A DNA stretch of 64,000 nucleotides from Prauserella halophila (GTDB lineage Bacteria; Actinomycetota; Actinomycetes; Mycobacteriales; Pseudonocardiaceae): NCBI RefSeq assembly GCF_024171895.1, contig NZ_JAMTCQ010000012.1:368283-432282 (forward strand), read 5' to 3'. Under the pieces are notes generated by a model that was given only the letters and a program-made list of their open reading frames with translations, was not told the origin of the DNA and made no database searches. Shown here one piece after another: positions 47,281 through 56,061 of this stretch (its first letter is position 1; each line of letters starts with the position of its first letter). Both the position numbers and the translations under genes were made by a program.

Positions 47281-48720
47281 TCAGTAGCCGAGGGTCTGCG
47301 CCACGGGGCGCTGCGGATCGTACGCGGCCCAGCCCGGGTTCCCGGTCCTGGCGAACGCGACCCAGGCGGCGTGCACATGGGCCGCGAGGTCGGCTGGGGC
47401 GGGGTCGGGGCCGAGCAGGCCCGTGTTCCGGTGCAGCCACGGCTTGTCGGCGATGTCGAACACGAAGGGCAGTTCGACGGTATGGGCAGCGCCGAGTCGC
47501 CCGTCCAGTGCCGTCGATCGATACCCGAACGAGTAGACGTGCGTGCGGCCGCCCGAGATCCGCGCGTGGGCCTGCGCCATGTGCGCCGTGCCGGCTCCGA
47601 ACAGGGCCTCCCCGAGCACTGCGGAGCGCAACTCGCCGGGTGTCGCGTCCGACAGTGCCGCGCGGCGCGCGGCCACACCGGTCGCCGGGTCCTCGTACAC
47701 CCTGGCGGCGATGGCGTGTACGTCTGCCTCCGTGGAGGAATCCAGGTTGCCCTGCGGCACGACATAGAGGTTTCCCTCTTCGGTGTTGGTGCCGATGAGC
47801 AGGTCGATGTCACCGGCCGGGCCGTCGGCGAGCGCGTCGGCGGGCTGGCTGGCGAGGACCAGGCTGAACGGGCTGAGGCCGGCCAGTGGGTCCGTGGCGG
47901 TGCTGGTGCGCAGGTCGAGTCCGGCCAGTGCGGGCAGGATCTCCAGGAAACGCTCGTCCGGGATCGCGGCGAACGCTTCGGCGGTCGGTTCGACGCCCAG
48001 CGCGACGGCCGCCGCAGCGGTGACCCGCCGCGCCTGCTCCGGAGTGAAGGCGCCGGTGCCGCTGCCGCTCTGGACGATCGTTCGCCGGAACAGGCCTTTG
48101 GCCTCCGGTGTCGCGAGCAGTGCGCCGGTGAGCGTGGCGCCAGCGGACTGGCCGAAGATCGTGACGTTGTCCGGGTTACCGCCGAACGCCGCGACTGTGG
48201 CCTGGACCCAACTGAGTGCGGCGAGCACGTCGAGCAGCCCGCGGTTGGCCGGAGCACCCGCCAGGTCGAGGAAACCGGGGACGCCGACGCGGTAGTTCAC
48301 CGTCACGAGGACGACGCCGTCGCGGGCGAACGCGCGCCCGTCGTAGAGCGCGGCGCGGGTCGAACCGGTGACGAACCCGCCGCCGTGCACGAAGACCATG
48401 ACGGGGCGCCTGCCGCCGTCCGCGGCGGGCGTGCGGACGTCGACGGTCAGGTACTCCGCGCCGGGCACCCAGCCCGGCCCGAAGTACGGGATCATGTCGA
48501 GTCGGCCGAAGTCGCGGGCCGGTTGAGGAGCCGTGGGCGAGGGCCGCGTGCCGTCACGGACACCCGACCAGCCCGGGTGCGGCACAGGCGGCGCGAAACG
48601 GCTGGCACCGGCCGGGGCTGCCGCGTAGGGGATGGCACGGTAGAACTCACCAGCCTCGTCGTGGATGCCGCGCACGGTGCCCGCTGGGGTTTCGACGACC
48701 GGGTTTGCATGCTGGAGCAC
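47281..48720 (-). CDS. Type B carboxylesterase
   Basis: A 479-residue alpha/beta hydrolase of the cholinesterase-like family. It has the oxyanion motif FVHGGGFVTGS, the nucleophile elbow FGQSAGATLTG with its Ser, a catalytic Glu probably in GTNTEEGNLY, and His in LGAAHTVELPFVF. No signal peptide is seen, so it is cytosolic. It hydrolyses esters, possibly xenobiotic. The downstream neighbour on the same strand is the integrase relic; upstream, 24 bp away, is an MBL hydrolase with which it may be co-transcribed. Confidence 0.88.
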   Translation of the reverse strand: MLQHANPVVETPAGTVRGIHDEAGEFYRAIPYAAAPAGASRFAPPVPHPGWSGVRDGTRPSPTAPQPARDFGRLDMIPYFGPGWVPGAEYLTVDVRTPAADGGRRPVMVFVHGGGFVTGSTRAALYDGRAFARDGVVLVTVNYRVGVPGFLDLAGAPANRGLLDVLAALSWVQATVAAFGGNPDNVTIFGQSAGATLTGALLATPEAKGLFRRTIVQSGSGTGAFTPEQARRVTAAAAVALGVEPTAEAFAAIPDERFLEILPALAGLDLRTSTATDPLAGLSPFSLVLASQPADALADGPAGDIDLLIGTNTEEGNLYVVPQGNLDSSTEADVHAIAARVYEDPATGVAARRAALSDATPGELRSAVLGEALFGAGTAHMAQAHARISGGRTHVYSFGYRSTALDGRLGAAHTVELPFVFDIADKPWLHRNTGLLGPDPAPADLAAHVHAAWVAFARTGNPGWAAYDPQRPVAQTLGY

Positions 48721-48744
48721 GGAAACGCTTCCTCTCTTGGGGCT

Positions 48745-49662
48745 TCAGGAGATGCGGGAGAAGCCCGCCCACTCCTTGATCGCGAACTTCGACCCGTTAC
48801 GCGCGACCTCAGCGGCGCCCTGGCCGCCGAAGTGCGCCGGGAAAACGAGCGCGTTGTTCTCGGCGGCGTGGCCGAGCAGCTTGTGCCGGGTGGCCCGGGA
48901 CTCGGCCGGGTCCTCGCAGAAGCAGGAATTGGTCTTCGGCTCCACGATCTGCAGCGCGGTGTGCACCAGATCCCCAACGAACAAGGCCTGGTCACCTCCG
49001 GACTCCAGAGAGAGCACGGACGAACCAGGGGTGTGCCCTGGAGCAAGACTGAGCCATAGGTTCTTGTCGATCCGGTACGACCCGTCCCACAGGTGGGTCA
49101 TCCCCGCCTGGTGGACCGGCGTGACGCTGTCCTCGAAGACGTTCTGGTTCCCGCGGCCGAACACCGTCTTGTGCTCGTTGGCTGGGTCCCAGAACTCGAA
49201 GTCCCGCCGCGTCATCAGGTATGTGGCGTTCGGGAAGGTCGGCACCCAGGTCCGGCCGTCGAGCTGGGTGTTCCAGCCCACGTGGTCGACGTGCAGGTGG
49301 GTATTGACCACGATGTCGACGTCCTCGGGCCGCACCCCGGCGGCGGCGAGGTTGTCGAGGTAGTCGGTGTCCCGGCGGCTCCACACCGGCGCGTAGGGCC
49401 GGTCCTTGTGGTTGCCTACGCCGGTGTCGACGAGGATCGTGCGCCCTTCGCTGCGCAGCAGCCAGGATTGGATCGCCGAGTGGCACTCGTCTGTCTCCTG
49501 GTTCCAGAAATCGGGCGCCAGCCAGTCTCGGTGCTCGTCCCAAGAGCCGTCGGGACTGCCTGGGAAGAACTGGCCCGGAGTTATCTCGACCGAGCCGTAG
49601 TACTCCTTGATGCGGGTGACGGTGACATCGCCCAGGGTGATCTGCTCCGGGGTCTTATCCAT
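48745..49662 (-). CDS. Metallo-beta-lactamase-fold hydrolase, lactonase-like
   Basis: A 305-residue MBL-fold protein. The metal motif is VNTHLHVDHVGWN (HxHxDH), with further ligands in LAPGHTPGSSV, FVGDLVHTA and FPAHFGG. The arrangement, with a long insert between HxHxDH and the third His, resembles AHL lactonase/methyl-parathion hydrolase-type enzymes. ATG 49662 is used; a longer upstream frame overlaps the divergent regulator. It probably forms an operon with the carboxylesterase, under the XRE regulator divergent from it. Confidence 0.8.
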   Translation of the reverse strand: MDKTPEQITLGDVTVTRIKEYYGSVEITPGQFFPGSPDGSWDEHRDWLAPDFWNQETDECHSAIQSWLLRSEGRTILVDTGVGNHKDRPYAPVWSRRDTDYLDNLAAAGVRPEDVDIVVNTHLHVDHVGWNTQLDGRTWVPTFPNATYLMTRRDFEFWDPANEHKTVFGRGNQNVFEDSVTPVHQAGMTHLWDGSYRIDKNLWLSLAPGHTPGSSVLSLESGGDQALFVGDLVHTALQIVEPKTNSCFCEDPAESRATRHKLLGHAAENNALVFPAHFGGQGAAEVARNGSKFAIKEWAGFSRIS

Positions 49663-49798
49663 GAGGTTCGTCCTTGAGTTCGGGAACATGGCCGATGAGG
49701 CAGAGCCTGGACACACGGGCGCGCACGAACCACTCCCGGGTTGTCCTACCCCTCGCAGGGGGTGGCTGGGATCGGGCCGTGCCCCGGATACTGAGGGC

Positions 49799-50701
49799 AT
49801 GGACGGACCTGGCCCACTCGGTGATTTCCTGCAGGCCAGACGGGCGCTGCTGCGACCCGAAGATGTCGGTCTTCGCGACCTCGGGCCCCGCAGGCGGGTG
49901 GCCGGGCTCCGGCGCGAGGAACTGGCGCAGCTGGCGGGCGTAAGTGTCTCGTACTACACGCGGCTGGAGCAGGGCCTGTCCCGCGGGGCATCGGCCGAGG
50001 TGCTTGACGCGATCGCCCGCGCTCTGCTGCTCGCCGACCACGAGCGCGAGCACCTCGACCGGCTCGCCGACGCTGCCCGCCGCATGCCCCGGGTGCGCCG
50101 CCCTCGACCCGAGAAGCTCGCCGATGAGACGCGCGACCTCCTCCGCGCCGTCAACGGTGTCCCGGCAATGGTGCTTGGCCGCCGTACGGACGTGCTGGCA
50201 TGGAACACTCTCGGGCACGCTTTGCTGGCCGGGCATCTGGACTTTCTCAGCCCGGATGATCCGGCACGGCGCCCGAACATGAGCCGGATGCTGTTCCTGG
50301 ACCCGCACTGCCGGGAGCTGTACGCGGACTGGAAGCGCAAGGTGTGCGCGGTGGTCGGCAACCTGCGGATCGCTGTCGGCAGGCACCCGGAGGACCCGCT
50401 GCTCGCGGAGTTGATCGGCGAGCTGACGATGAAGAGCCCGGAGTTCGTCGCACTATGGCGGGACCACCGCGTGGCGCCGTGCGATGCTGCGTCCTACGAA
50501 CTGCACCACCCCCTCGTCGGCACGGTGACCGTGACACAGCAGACACTGTCGATCGCCCGCTCGCCGGAACAGGTGCTGATCGCGTGCACGACCCCCACCA
50601 ACTCCCCCTCCGAGGAGGCCCTCGCGCTACTCCGGCAGATGCGTGGCAGCCGGGCACCTCATATGGACAGCGTCGGGGTTGCCGAGAGGATGTCCCGGTA
50701 G
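49799..50701 (+). CDS. XRE-family regulator with MmyB-like ligand-binding domain
   Basis: A 300-residue regulator. The helix-turn-helix is at about residues 32-62 (GLRREELAQLAGVSVSYYTR), followed by a C-terminal domain with VLGRRTDVLAWNTLGHALL and NMSRMLFLDPHCRELYADW, typical of MmyB-like regulators in actinomycetes. These often sit divergent from an oxidoreductase or hydrolase gene they control; here the divergent gene is the MBL hydrolase, 136 bp away. A GATACT -10-like element precedes the ATG closely. Confidence 0.85.
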   Translation: MDGPGPLGDFLQARRALLRPEDVGLRDLGPRRRVAGLRREELAQLAGVSVSYYTRLEQGLSRGASAEVLDAIARALLLADHEREHLDRLADAARRMPRVRRPRPEKLADETRDLLRAVNGVPAMVLGRRTDVLAWNTLGHALLAGHLDFLSPDDPARRPNMSRMLFLDPHCRELYADWKRKVCAVVGNLRIAVGRHPEDPLLAELIGELTMKSPEFVALWRDHRVAPCDAASYELHHPLVGTVTVTQQTLSIARSPEQVLIACTTPTNSPSEEALALLRQMRGSRAPHMDSVGVAERMSR

Positions 50702-51400
50702 GTGCAGGCGGTCCGGACCCCGGCTGAGTCAGGACCTCCAGGCCCGGCTAGGGCAAGAGGCGGTTTGGTTCTGCGGCGCTCTCGGGGGAGTGGACCGAGA
50801 GTGTCCTCAGCCGCATGCCCGCACGGTTTTGGCGGTCTCGCGGATGATCGTCGTGAAAGCGCCAAGCATCGCGTCGCAGTCGTCGCGGACCTCCTCCATC
50901 GTCCGGTGCCATCGCGCCTCGCGCCTTGGGGCTGACGGGTCTTGAGAGCGGCTGAAACACTCCGGGGTGTTCCAGCCGTCCTTGTGACAGGTGTGACCCA
51001 AAGAGAGAGTGGGAAGCGACGGCCGGGGACGGGTGTCACTCTGTCACTCTCGTTTGGCAGCGGGCTGAAGTCGTCACCCGTGATCGTCGTGACCGTCGCT
51101 GACGGTGAATTCCGGCGGAAGCCGGGTGAAGTCCGAGTTCTGGCCGGTGGCGAGCACGGCCGTGCGGAACGAGAGCCGCGGTAGCAGGCGGTAGCAGATC
51201 GATCAGCGGTTCGGTCACGACGTTGGGCAGGTTGCCGCCGAGACCTGACAAGCGGTCGGTTGTCCTTCGCCGTTGCAGGCAGGGTTGTGACGCAAAGGTC
51301 CGGCGAACTGCCGCCAGCGCAGCCGACTGGCCCCAATACGCCCCCAAACAGGGCGAACTTGTCAAGAAACCACGGGTCAGGACGGGATGCAGCTTGCGCC
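50702..51400. other. 700-bp stretch without a recognised gene
   Basis: Only short frames occur. A minus-strand frame ending near 50807 has a plausible amphipathic tail (MEEVRDDCDAMLGAFTTIIR) but no convincing start or ribosome-binding site. The region lies just inside the right-hand tRNA-derived remnant and looks like decayed mobile-element DNA. Confidence 0.4.
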
Positions 51401-51486
51401 CTGTAAATCGGTCGGCACTGCCCTCGGGGTCGAATCCCTCATCTGCCACTCGATCGGAGGCGCCCCTGCGACGAGGAAGGGGCGCC
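51401..51486 (+). repeat. Degenerate third copy of the tRNA-Tyr 3' end with its terminator
   Basis: CTGTAAATCGGTCGGCACTG, then CCCTCGGGGTCGAATCCCTC and ATCTGCCACTCGATCGGAGG, follow the 3' half of tRNA-Tyr and its downstream flank with substitutions and two missing bases. A stem GGCGCCCC/GGGGCGCC follows at the place of the tRNA terminator. It cannot fold as a tRNA. It is best read as an old attachment site or a decayed tandem tRNA copy. Confidence 0.7.
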
Positions 51487-51575
51487 GTCGATGTCATCGT
51501 TCCGCTCGGTGTCCGGCCCCGGGTTCTGGACCTCTCGCGGTGGACACCTCGGATTCCGCCCGTCACCGCCGATCG

Positions 51576-52205
51576 TCACTCGCAGCCGGCCAGGACGTCC
51601 CGGATCGCCTCGGCTTCGGCCTTGTCGACCGTGAGTTCGTAGCGCTGCTTGATCTGCACCCAGGTGGTCACATAGCCGCAGCGGTCCTCGTCCGGCAGCC
51701 AGGTCGCCGGGTCCCGGTCGCCCTTCGACCGGTTCGACGAGGCGGTCACGGGCACCAGAACGTCGGGGTCGTTCGCGTATTCTTCACGCTGCTGCTCGGA
51801 CCAGTCACGGGAGCCGGAACGCGCCACCTCGGCGAGCGGAACCCAGTGGTCGACGTCCAATTCGGACGGATCGGTGACGGTTTCGCCGTCATAGATGCTG
51901 GTCCATTCCCCGGACAGGTCGCAGTCGTCGCCGACAGTGATGCTGCGGCCCCGCTCCCGCAGCGCGGCGTCCCGTGCGTCACAACCGTTGCCGACCGAGC
52001 TCCAGTGCGGCCAGTCGTCGCGGTCGTAGGGGGCGCCCGTGTCTTCCGGCGCGACCGTCAGTTCGGACAGATCCGCAGGCCCGGTCGCGGTGGAATCGCC
52101 GCCGTCACCGTCGAGGTCGAGGCCGCCGGACAGGTAGTAGCCGCCCACGGCCAACACCGCGACGACGGCGACGAGGAGGGCTTTGGTGCGGGTGCGCGTA
52201 CTCAT
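51576..52205 (-). CDS. Exported HNH-family nuclease-like protein
   Basis: A 209-residue protein with an N-terminal signal or anchor (TKALLVAVVAVLAVGGYYLS, about residues 8-27) and a Gly/Asp linker. The body contains the DUF1524-like/HNH core: ELDVDHWVPLAEVARSGSRD, then VPVTASSNRSKGDRDPATWL and CGYVTTWVQIKQRY. The DH pair and the downstream Asn fit the beta-beta-alpha metal site. Secreted versions are widespread in actinomycetes. ATG 52205 follows GAAAGG. It lies just outside the tRNA-linked region. Confidence 0.82.
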   Translation of the reverse strand: MSTRTRTKALLVAVVAVLAVGGYYLSGGLDLDGDGGDSTATGPADLSELTVAPEDTGAPYDRDDWPHWSSVGNGCDARDAALRERGRSITVGDDCDLSGEWTSIYDGETVTDPSELDVDHWVPLAEVARSGSRDWSEQQREEYANDPDVLVPVTASSNRSKGDRDPATWLPDEDRCGYVTTWVQIKQRYELTVDKAEAEAIRDVLAGCE

Positions 52206-52579
52206 CGGGAACCTTTCGGCGGGACGTGGAACGTTCGGTGAAACCCGGCGATGATCATCCGGTATGCGTGTCCCCTCGCGGCGTGGGGGAGCGAGCAAGA
52301 TCAGCAAGATCACGATGTCAGGTCCGGTGATCCCCGTGGCGACTCCCGGGACGGTCGACGCCGGGTGGTCCGCGCCGAGCGCCGCGGTCGCCGAGCGATC
52401 CGTGTCACGAGCGCTCCCGACGCGGGCCGGTTCGCCGCCCCGCGTTGTAACCGTTCCCCATGACCAGCGCATCTTCTGCCTGCCGACGCCGCAGCTCCGC
52501 GACTTCCTGCGCACCTGCCGGGCGCGGCTCACACCCGGTGACGTCGCCCTCGCGTCGGCAGGCAGGCGCCGCACCCCGG
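52206..52579. other. Intergenic region without a recognised gene
   Basis: Contains the promoter of the nuclease-like gene on its left. Nothing else is supported on either strand. Confidence 0.4.
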
Positions 52580-52937
52580 CCTGCGGCGCGAGGAGGTCGC
52601 GTCACTCCCGCTGCTGTCCGAGCACGCCTCGGTCGTGAGCGACGCGTCGTGGACGCTGCACCGCGGCATGGCAGGCGGATCGCTCTACGCGGCGACGAAG
52701 GCAGCCGTGCACAACCTGGCGCACACGCTCGCGGCCGAACTGGGGCCGCAGGGCATCCGGGTCAACTCGGTGAGCCCCGGCCACATCGAAACGCCGATGT
52801 TCCACGAGAACGTCGACGCCGACGCGCACACCGCCGTGATCGACCGGCGGGGCCGTCGTGTCCTGGCCTCTCCCGCGGCGTCCTACATCAACGGGCAGGA
52901 CCTGGTCATCGACGGCGGCCTCGTCGCCGCCGCGTGA
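52580..52937 (+). pseudogene. Short-chain dehydrogenase relic
   Basis: Reads LPLLSEHASVVSDASWTLHR, then the active-site region LYAATKAAVHNLAHTLAAEL (YxxxK), GIRVNSVSPGHIETPMF and the C-terminal SPAASYINGQDLVIDGG. The N-terminal NAD-binding half is absent, and about 15 residues usually found between the helix after ETPMF and SPAASYI are missing after DRRGR. It is a decayed gene. Confidence 0.75.
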
Positions 52938-53021
52938 GCGAGCGGCTCCGCTGCGGCGACCTTCACGAGGGCCGTGCCGAGGCGGGCCGTGCCGACCGGG
53001 CCGCCCGGCACGCGCGGCCGG

Positions 53022-53675
53022 TCAGCTTACCGGGGCCTGCCAGAGCCCCACGATCGCGTCGATGAGCCCCGTCGCGGCGTCGCGCCAGGTGTCGCGAGGC
53101 GTCGGCATGTCCGCCGCGAGCGCGCGTTCGCGGTCGGCGGCCATGTGCATCATCAGGTGCTTCGTGATGTCCGCCCGCTCGGCGCGCACCTGCGCGGGCA
53201 GGTCCGCCACACACTGCTGAAGGCCCTGCAGCGCCGTCGCCATCGCCGGATCCGCGCGGAACCGGTCGTCGAGGATCGGCTGCAGCGTCGGCTCGGTCAC
53301 CAGCTGTGCGTTGAACCGCGCGAACCACGTCGGCCTGCCCAGTGCCGCGAGGTGGTCGGTTATCGGCAGCACGATGCACGCGACCCAGTCCCGCAGTTCC
53401 GGTTCGTCGCCGACCTGCGCCACGTACTCGGCGCGCCTGCGCCCCAGTGCGCTCTGGTGCCGGTCGACCAACGTTGTGATCAGGTCGTGTTTCGTGCCGA
53501 AGTGGTAGTGGACGGCTGCGTTGTTCCCCTGCCCCGCGGCTTCGCTGATCTGCCGGTTCGACACGTTGTAGACGCCGTGCTCCGCGTACAGCCGCTCCGC
53601 CGCGCCGAGGATGACCTCGCGCGTCGAGCCCGTGGCGGGCACCTGTTCCGGTCGCCGGGGTGTCCTGTCGGACAT
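53022..53675 (-). CDS. TetR-family regulator
   Basis: A 217-residue TetR regulator with the DNA-binding domain STREVILGAAERLYAEHGVY and NVSNRQISEAAGQGNNAAVH at about residues 17-57. The C-terminal domain matches no named ligand class. It lies downstream of and opposed to the SDR relic, so its former target may have been lost. ATG 53675 lies 11 bases after GGGGG. Confidence 0.82.
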   Translation of the reverse strand: MSDRTPRRPEQVPATGSTREVILGAAERLYAEHGVYNVSNRQISEAAGQGNNAAVHYHFGTKHDLITTLVDRHQSALGRRRAEYVAQVGDEPELRDWVACIVLPITDHLAALGRPTWFARFNAQLVTEPTLQPILDDRFRADPAMATALQGLQQCVADLPAQVRAERADITKHLMMHMAADRERALAADMPTPRDTWRDAATGLIDAIVGLWQAPVS

Positions 53676-54200
53676 GGTCACCGTGACCCCCTTGCCGTGC
53701 TGGGCGTGCCGACGCCTCCTCACCGGTTGCCTGCCGACACGAGCACCACATCATCACACATCACGACCGGTCAGGCTCAGTGTTACGAACCGTGATTCGG
53801 CCGTCATGAAAAGGAGCCTCCTGTGGGTGACTCAGTCGTGTTCTAATCGGGTTGTTTAACTGTGGGTAGCGCCAATCCACTGGGTGTGGCGGTTGGAGGT
53901 GTGGTCGTGTCCGGAGGTGAACACACGCGTGGTCGGCTCGCACGGCGACGGGACCCGCCCAGGTGAGGATGTGATCGCCGCGCCGCCGGTGCGCGCCTCC
54001 GGAGCGTGTGCACCCTGTGTCGAACAGTTGCTTCTGATGTTGCGAGGGTGGTAAACACCGGTACTTGCGTCACTCATCCGGAGGAATTTCTGCATGTTGC
54101 AGGTTTGGGTACGGGTGTTCCTGTCGGCCGCTGCCCGGCGTCACCGCGGGCCGGGTCCGGCATGCAGCTCCAGGAGCCGGGACAGCCTGTGGAGGGACCT
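53676..54200. other. Roughly 500-bp region without a supported gene
   Basis: Short frames only. It holds the promoter for the TetR gene on the left and for the carboxypeptidase-regulatory-like pair on the right. The stretch GTTTAACTGTGGG near 53868 and CATCCGGAGGAATTTCTGCATG near 54073 are AT-rich or ribosome-binding-site-like, but the frame behind the latter does not continue far. Confidence 0.35.
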
Positions 54201-54686
54201 GTGAGGTTGTGGAAGCGGCGCTCCGCCGCGGCCGAGTCGCAGCGGCAGACGGAGACCCCGCCCGGCGAGACGGAGCGCGAGGCACCGGCGACGTTCCGGT
54301 CGGCCACGGCTCCCGACGGCCAGGACGGTCTCGGCGGCCACGAGGCTCGCCCCGTCCCGCCGTCGCCCGCTCCCACGTACGGCCACGACCGGGTGTCGTC
54401 CCGAACGGTGCGCGGCCGCGTGCTGCGTGCCGACGCCGCGGGAGCGTCCGCGGGCGAGCAGACGTTGCCCGCCGTCACCACCGTCACCGCCCACCGCCGC
54501 GACGGCACCGTCACGGGCAGCACCGTGAGTGAGGACGGGGCCTACGTGCTCGACGGGCTGCCGGCCGAACCGCTCACGCTCGTCGCGGTGGAACACCCCG
54601 CGGTGCACGAGGACGTCGTCGTCCGCGCCGGAGACCAGCGGCACGACATCTCGCTGCCCGCCTTCCCGCGGAAGGATCTCCGGTGA
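54201..54686 (+). CDS. Carboxypeptidase-regulatory-like domain protein, small
   Basis: About 161 residues: a basic then Pro-rich N-terminus and one CNA-B/carboxypeptidase-regulatory-like beta-sandwich (TVRGRVLRADAAGA to GSTVSEDGAYVLDGLPAEPL). No signal peptide or membrane helix is seen. GTG 54201 follows GGAGGGACCT; an ATG at 54162 is possible. The stop overlaps the GTG of the next gene (GTGA), which codes for three domains of the same kind, so the products probably act together. Function unknown. Confidence 0.65.
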   Translation: MRLWKRRSAAAESQRQTETPPGETEREAPATFRSATAPDGQDGLGGHEARPVPPSPAPTYGHDRVSSRTVRGRVLRADAAGASAGEQTLPAVTTVTAHRRDGTVTGSTVSEDGAYVLDGLPAEPLTLVAVEHPAVHEDVVVRAGDQRHDISLPAFPRKDLR

Positions 54687-55894
54687 GTATGCGCGACGAA
54701 TTCCCGCAGTGGCCGCAGGAGGAGCCGTCGCCGAACGGCTTCGGCGTGGGCGGGCCCGGCGTGGGCGCTGCGAGCGTGGACGGCACCCGCCCGCCCAACG
54801 GATCGAGTCGTGTGAACGGCAGCGCCCTCGGCCGTGACTCCGGTCGGCCCGCCGACTCCGGCGAGGCCGGGGAACCCGGTGGCGAGTCCGGCGATCTCGG
54901 CGACTTCAGCGACCTGGACGGACTCAGCGACCTCGGCGGGCTCGGCGATCTCGGTGACCCGGGGCAGGCGGCCGCAGGAGCGGACGGCACGGTCCGTGAC
55001 TTCGGCAGTATCAGCGGTCTGCACGGCATGCGGGCGAGGGCACTGGGCGGGCAGCAGCCGACCACGGTGCTGTCCGGCGTCGTGCAGGGCGGGCAGCGTC
55101 CGCTGTCGGAGGTCACGGTGACCGTCACCGACCGCACCGGTTCGCAGTGCGCGCGGGCGACCACGGACGCGAGCGGTGTGTTCCACGTGCCCGGCCTCGA
55201 ACCCGGCAGCTACGTGCTGGTGTTCGCCCGCGCCGGTTACCGGCCGCAGGCGATGGTCGTGCCGCCGGGGCCGATGCCGTCGCGCCTCGACGTCACACTC
55301 GAACCGACGTCCGGCGTCGGCGGTACGGTGCGGGAACGCGTCGCGGGCAAGCCGATTCCCGGTGCCACCGTGACCGCGATCGGTGCGGCGGGCGAGGTCA
55401 TCGCCAGCACCGTGTCCGGAGAGGACGGTACCTACCACCTCGCGGGCGTCGATGCTCCGCAGATCACGCTCGTCGCCGCGGCACCGCTGGCCGACCCGGT
55501 CGCGACGGTCGTCGCGCTCGACGGCGGTTCGGTCACCGACGCCCATCTGGAACTGGAACTGCGGGGAGCGCTCACGGGCGTCGTCACCTCCGGTGGCTGG
55601 CCGTTGTCCGGTGTGCGGCTGTTGCTGCGCGGCGCCGACGGCACGGTGGTCAGCTCGACCGTCACCGACGACGGCGGCCACTACCGGTTCGGTGCCGTGC
55701 CTCCCGGCAGCTACACGGTGACGACCGCACCCGCGGCCCCGTGCGTGCAGACGATCGGCCCGAACGCGACGCTCGCCGACCTGCGCACGGGTGCGCCGCC
55801 CGCAGGCGACGGTGCCGGTGGGGACGCTCCCGGCGCGGGACCGGCCACCGAGGTGTTCGCCGCGGTCCCGCCGCCCCCGCCCCGCGGAGGCTGA
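54683..55894 (+). CDS. Protein with three carboxypeptidase-regulatory-like domains
   Basis: 403 residues. The first 130 are disordered, with an acidic run LGDFSDLDGLSDLGGLGDLG. Three beta-sandwich domains follow: LSGVVQGGQRPLSEVTVTVT, then VRERVAGKPIPGATVTAIGA, then LTGVVTSGGWPLSGVRLLLR, each with the pattern GxY/FxxxGLxPGxY. It has no signal peptide. The start overlaps the stop of the single-domain gene. Such modules usually mediate binding or act as spacers; the role inside the cell is open. Related GC-rich repeats (ending CCGGAGGC) follow the stop. Confidence 0.7.
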   Translation: MSMRDEFPQWPQEEPSPNGFGVGGPGVGAASVDGTRPPNGSSRVNGSALGRDSGRPADSGEAGEPGGESGDLGDFSDLDGLSDLGGLGDLGDPGQAAAGADGTVRDFGSISGLHGMRARALGGQQPTTVLSGVVQGGQRPLSEVTVTVTDRTGSQCARATTDASGVFHVPGLEPGSYVLVFARAGYRPQAMVVPPGPMPSRLDVTLEPTSGVGGTVRERVAGKPIPGATVTAIGAAGEVIASTVSGEDGTYHLAGVDAPQITLVAAAPLADPVATVVALDGGSVTDAHLELELRGALTGVVTSGGWPLSGVRLLLRGADGTVVSSTVTDDGGHYRFGAVPPGSYTVTTAPAAPCVQTIGPNATLADLRTGAPPAGDGAGGDAPGAGPATEVFAAVPPPPPRGG

Positions 55895-55942
55895 CGCCTG
55901 CACCCCGGAGGCCGACACCCACCCCGGAGGCTGGCACCCACC
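55882..55942. repeat. Short tandem repeats after the triple-domain gene
   Basis: About three units of CCCCGGAGGCYGRCACCCAC start at the stop codon of the gene. They again lie 3' of a gene and contain GGAGGC. Confidence 0.6.
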
Positions 55943-56061
55943 TCGGCCGGTGGGCATCCACCGTGGTTGTGACCCCACGCGAATCGTGTGTTTCCCCTGG
56001 TGGCCGCGGTGCCCCTAGCGTCGGTGCCGACATCGGCGAATCGACGTGAGGGAGTCACACC

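Noticed and set aside
50807-51001. 64-codon minus-strand frame
   Set aside because: The tail looks protein-like, but there is no ribosome-binding site, the start would be TTG and the region is decayed; not listed as a gene.
51401-51449. Functional tRNA near the HNH nuclease gene
   Set aside because: The anticodon-to-acceptor half is degenerate, two bases are lost in the T region and no 5' half pairs with it.
52635-52937. Intact small dehydrogenase gene from GTG 52635
   Set aside because: The NAD-binding half is absent and an internal segment is deleted, so the product cannot be a working SDR.
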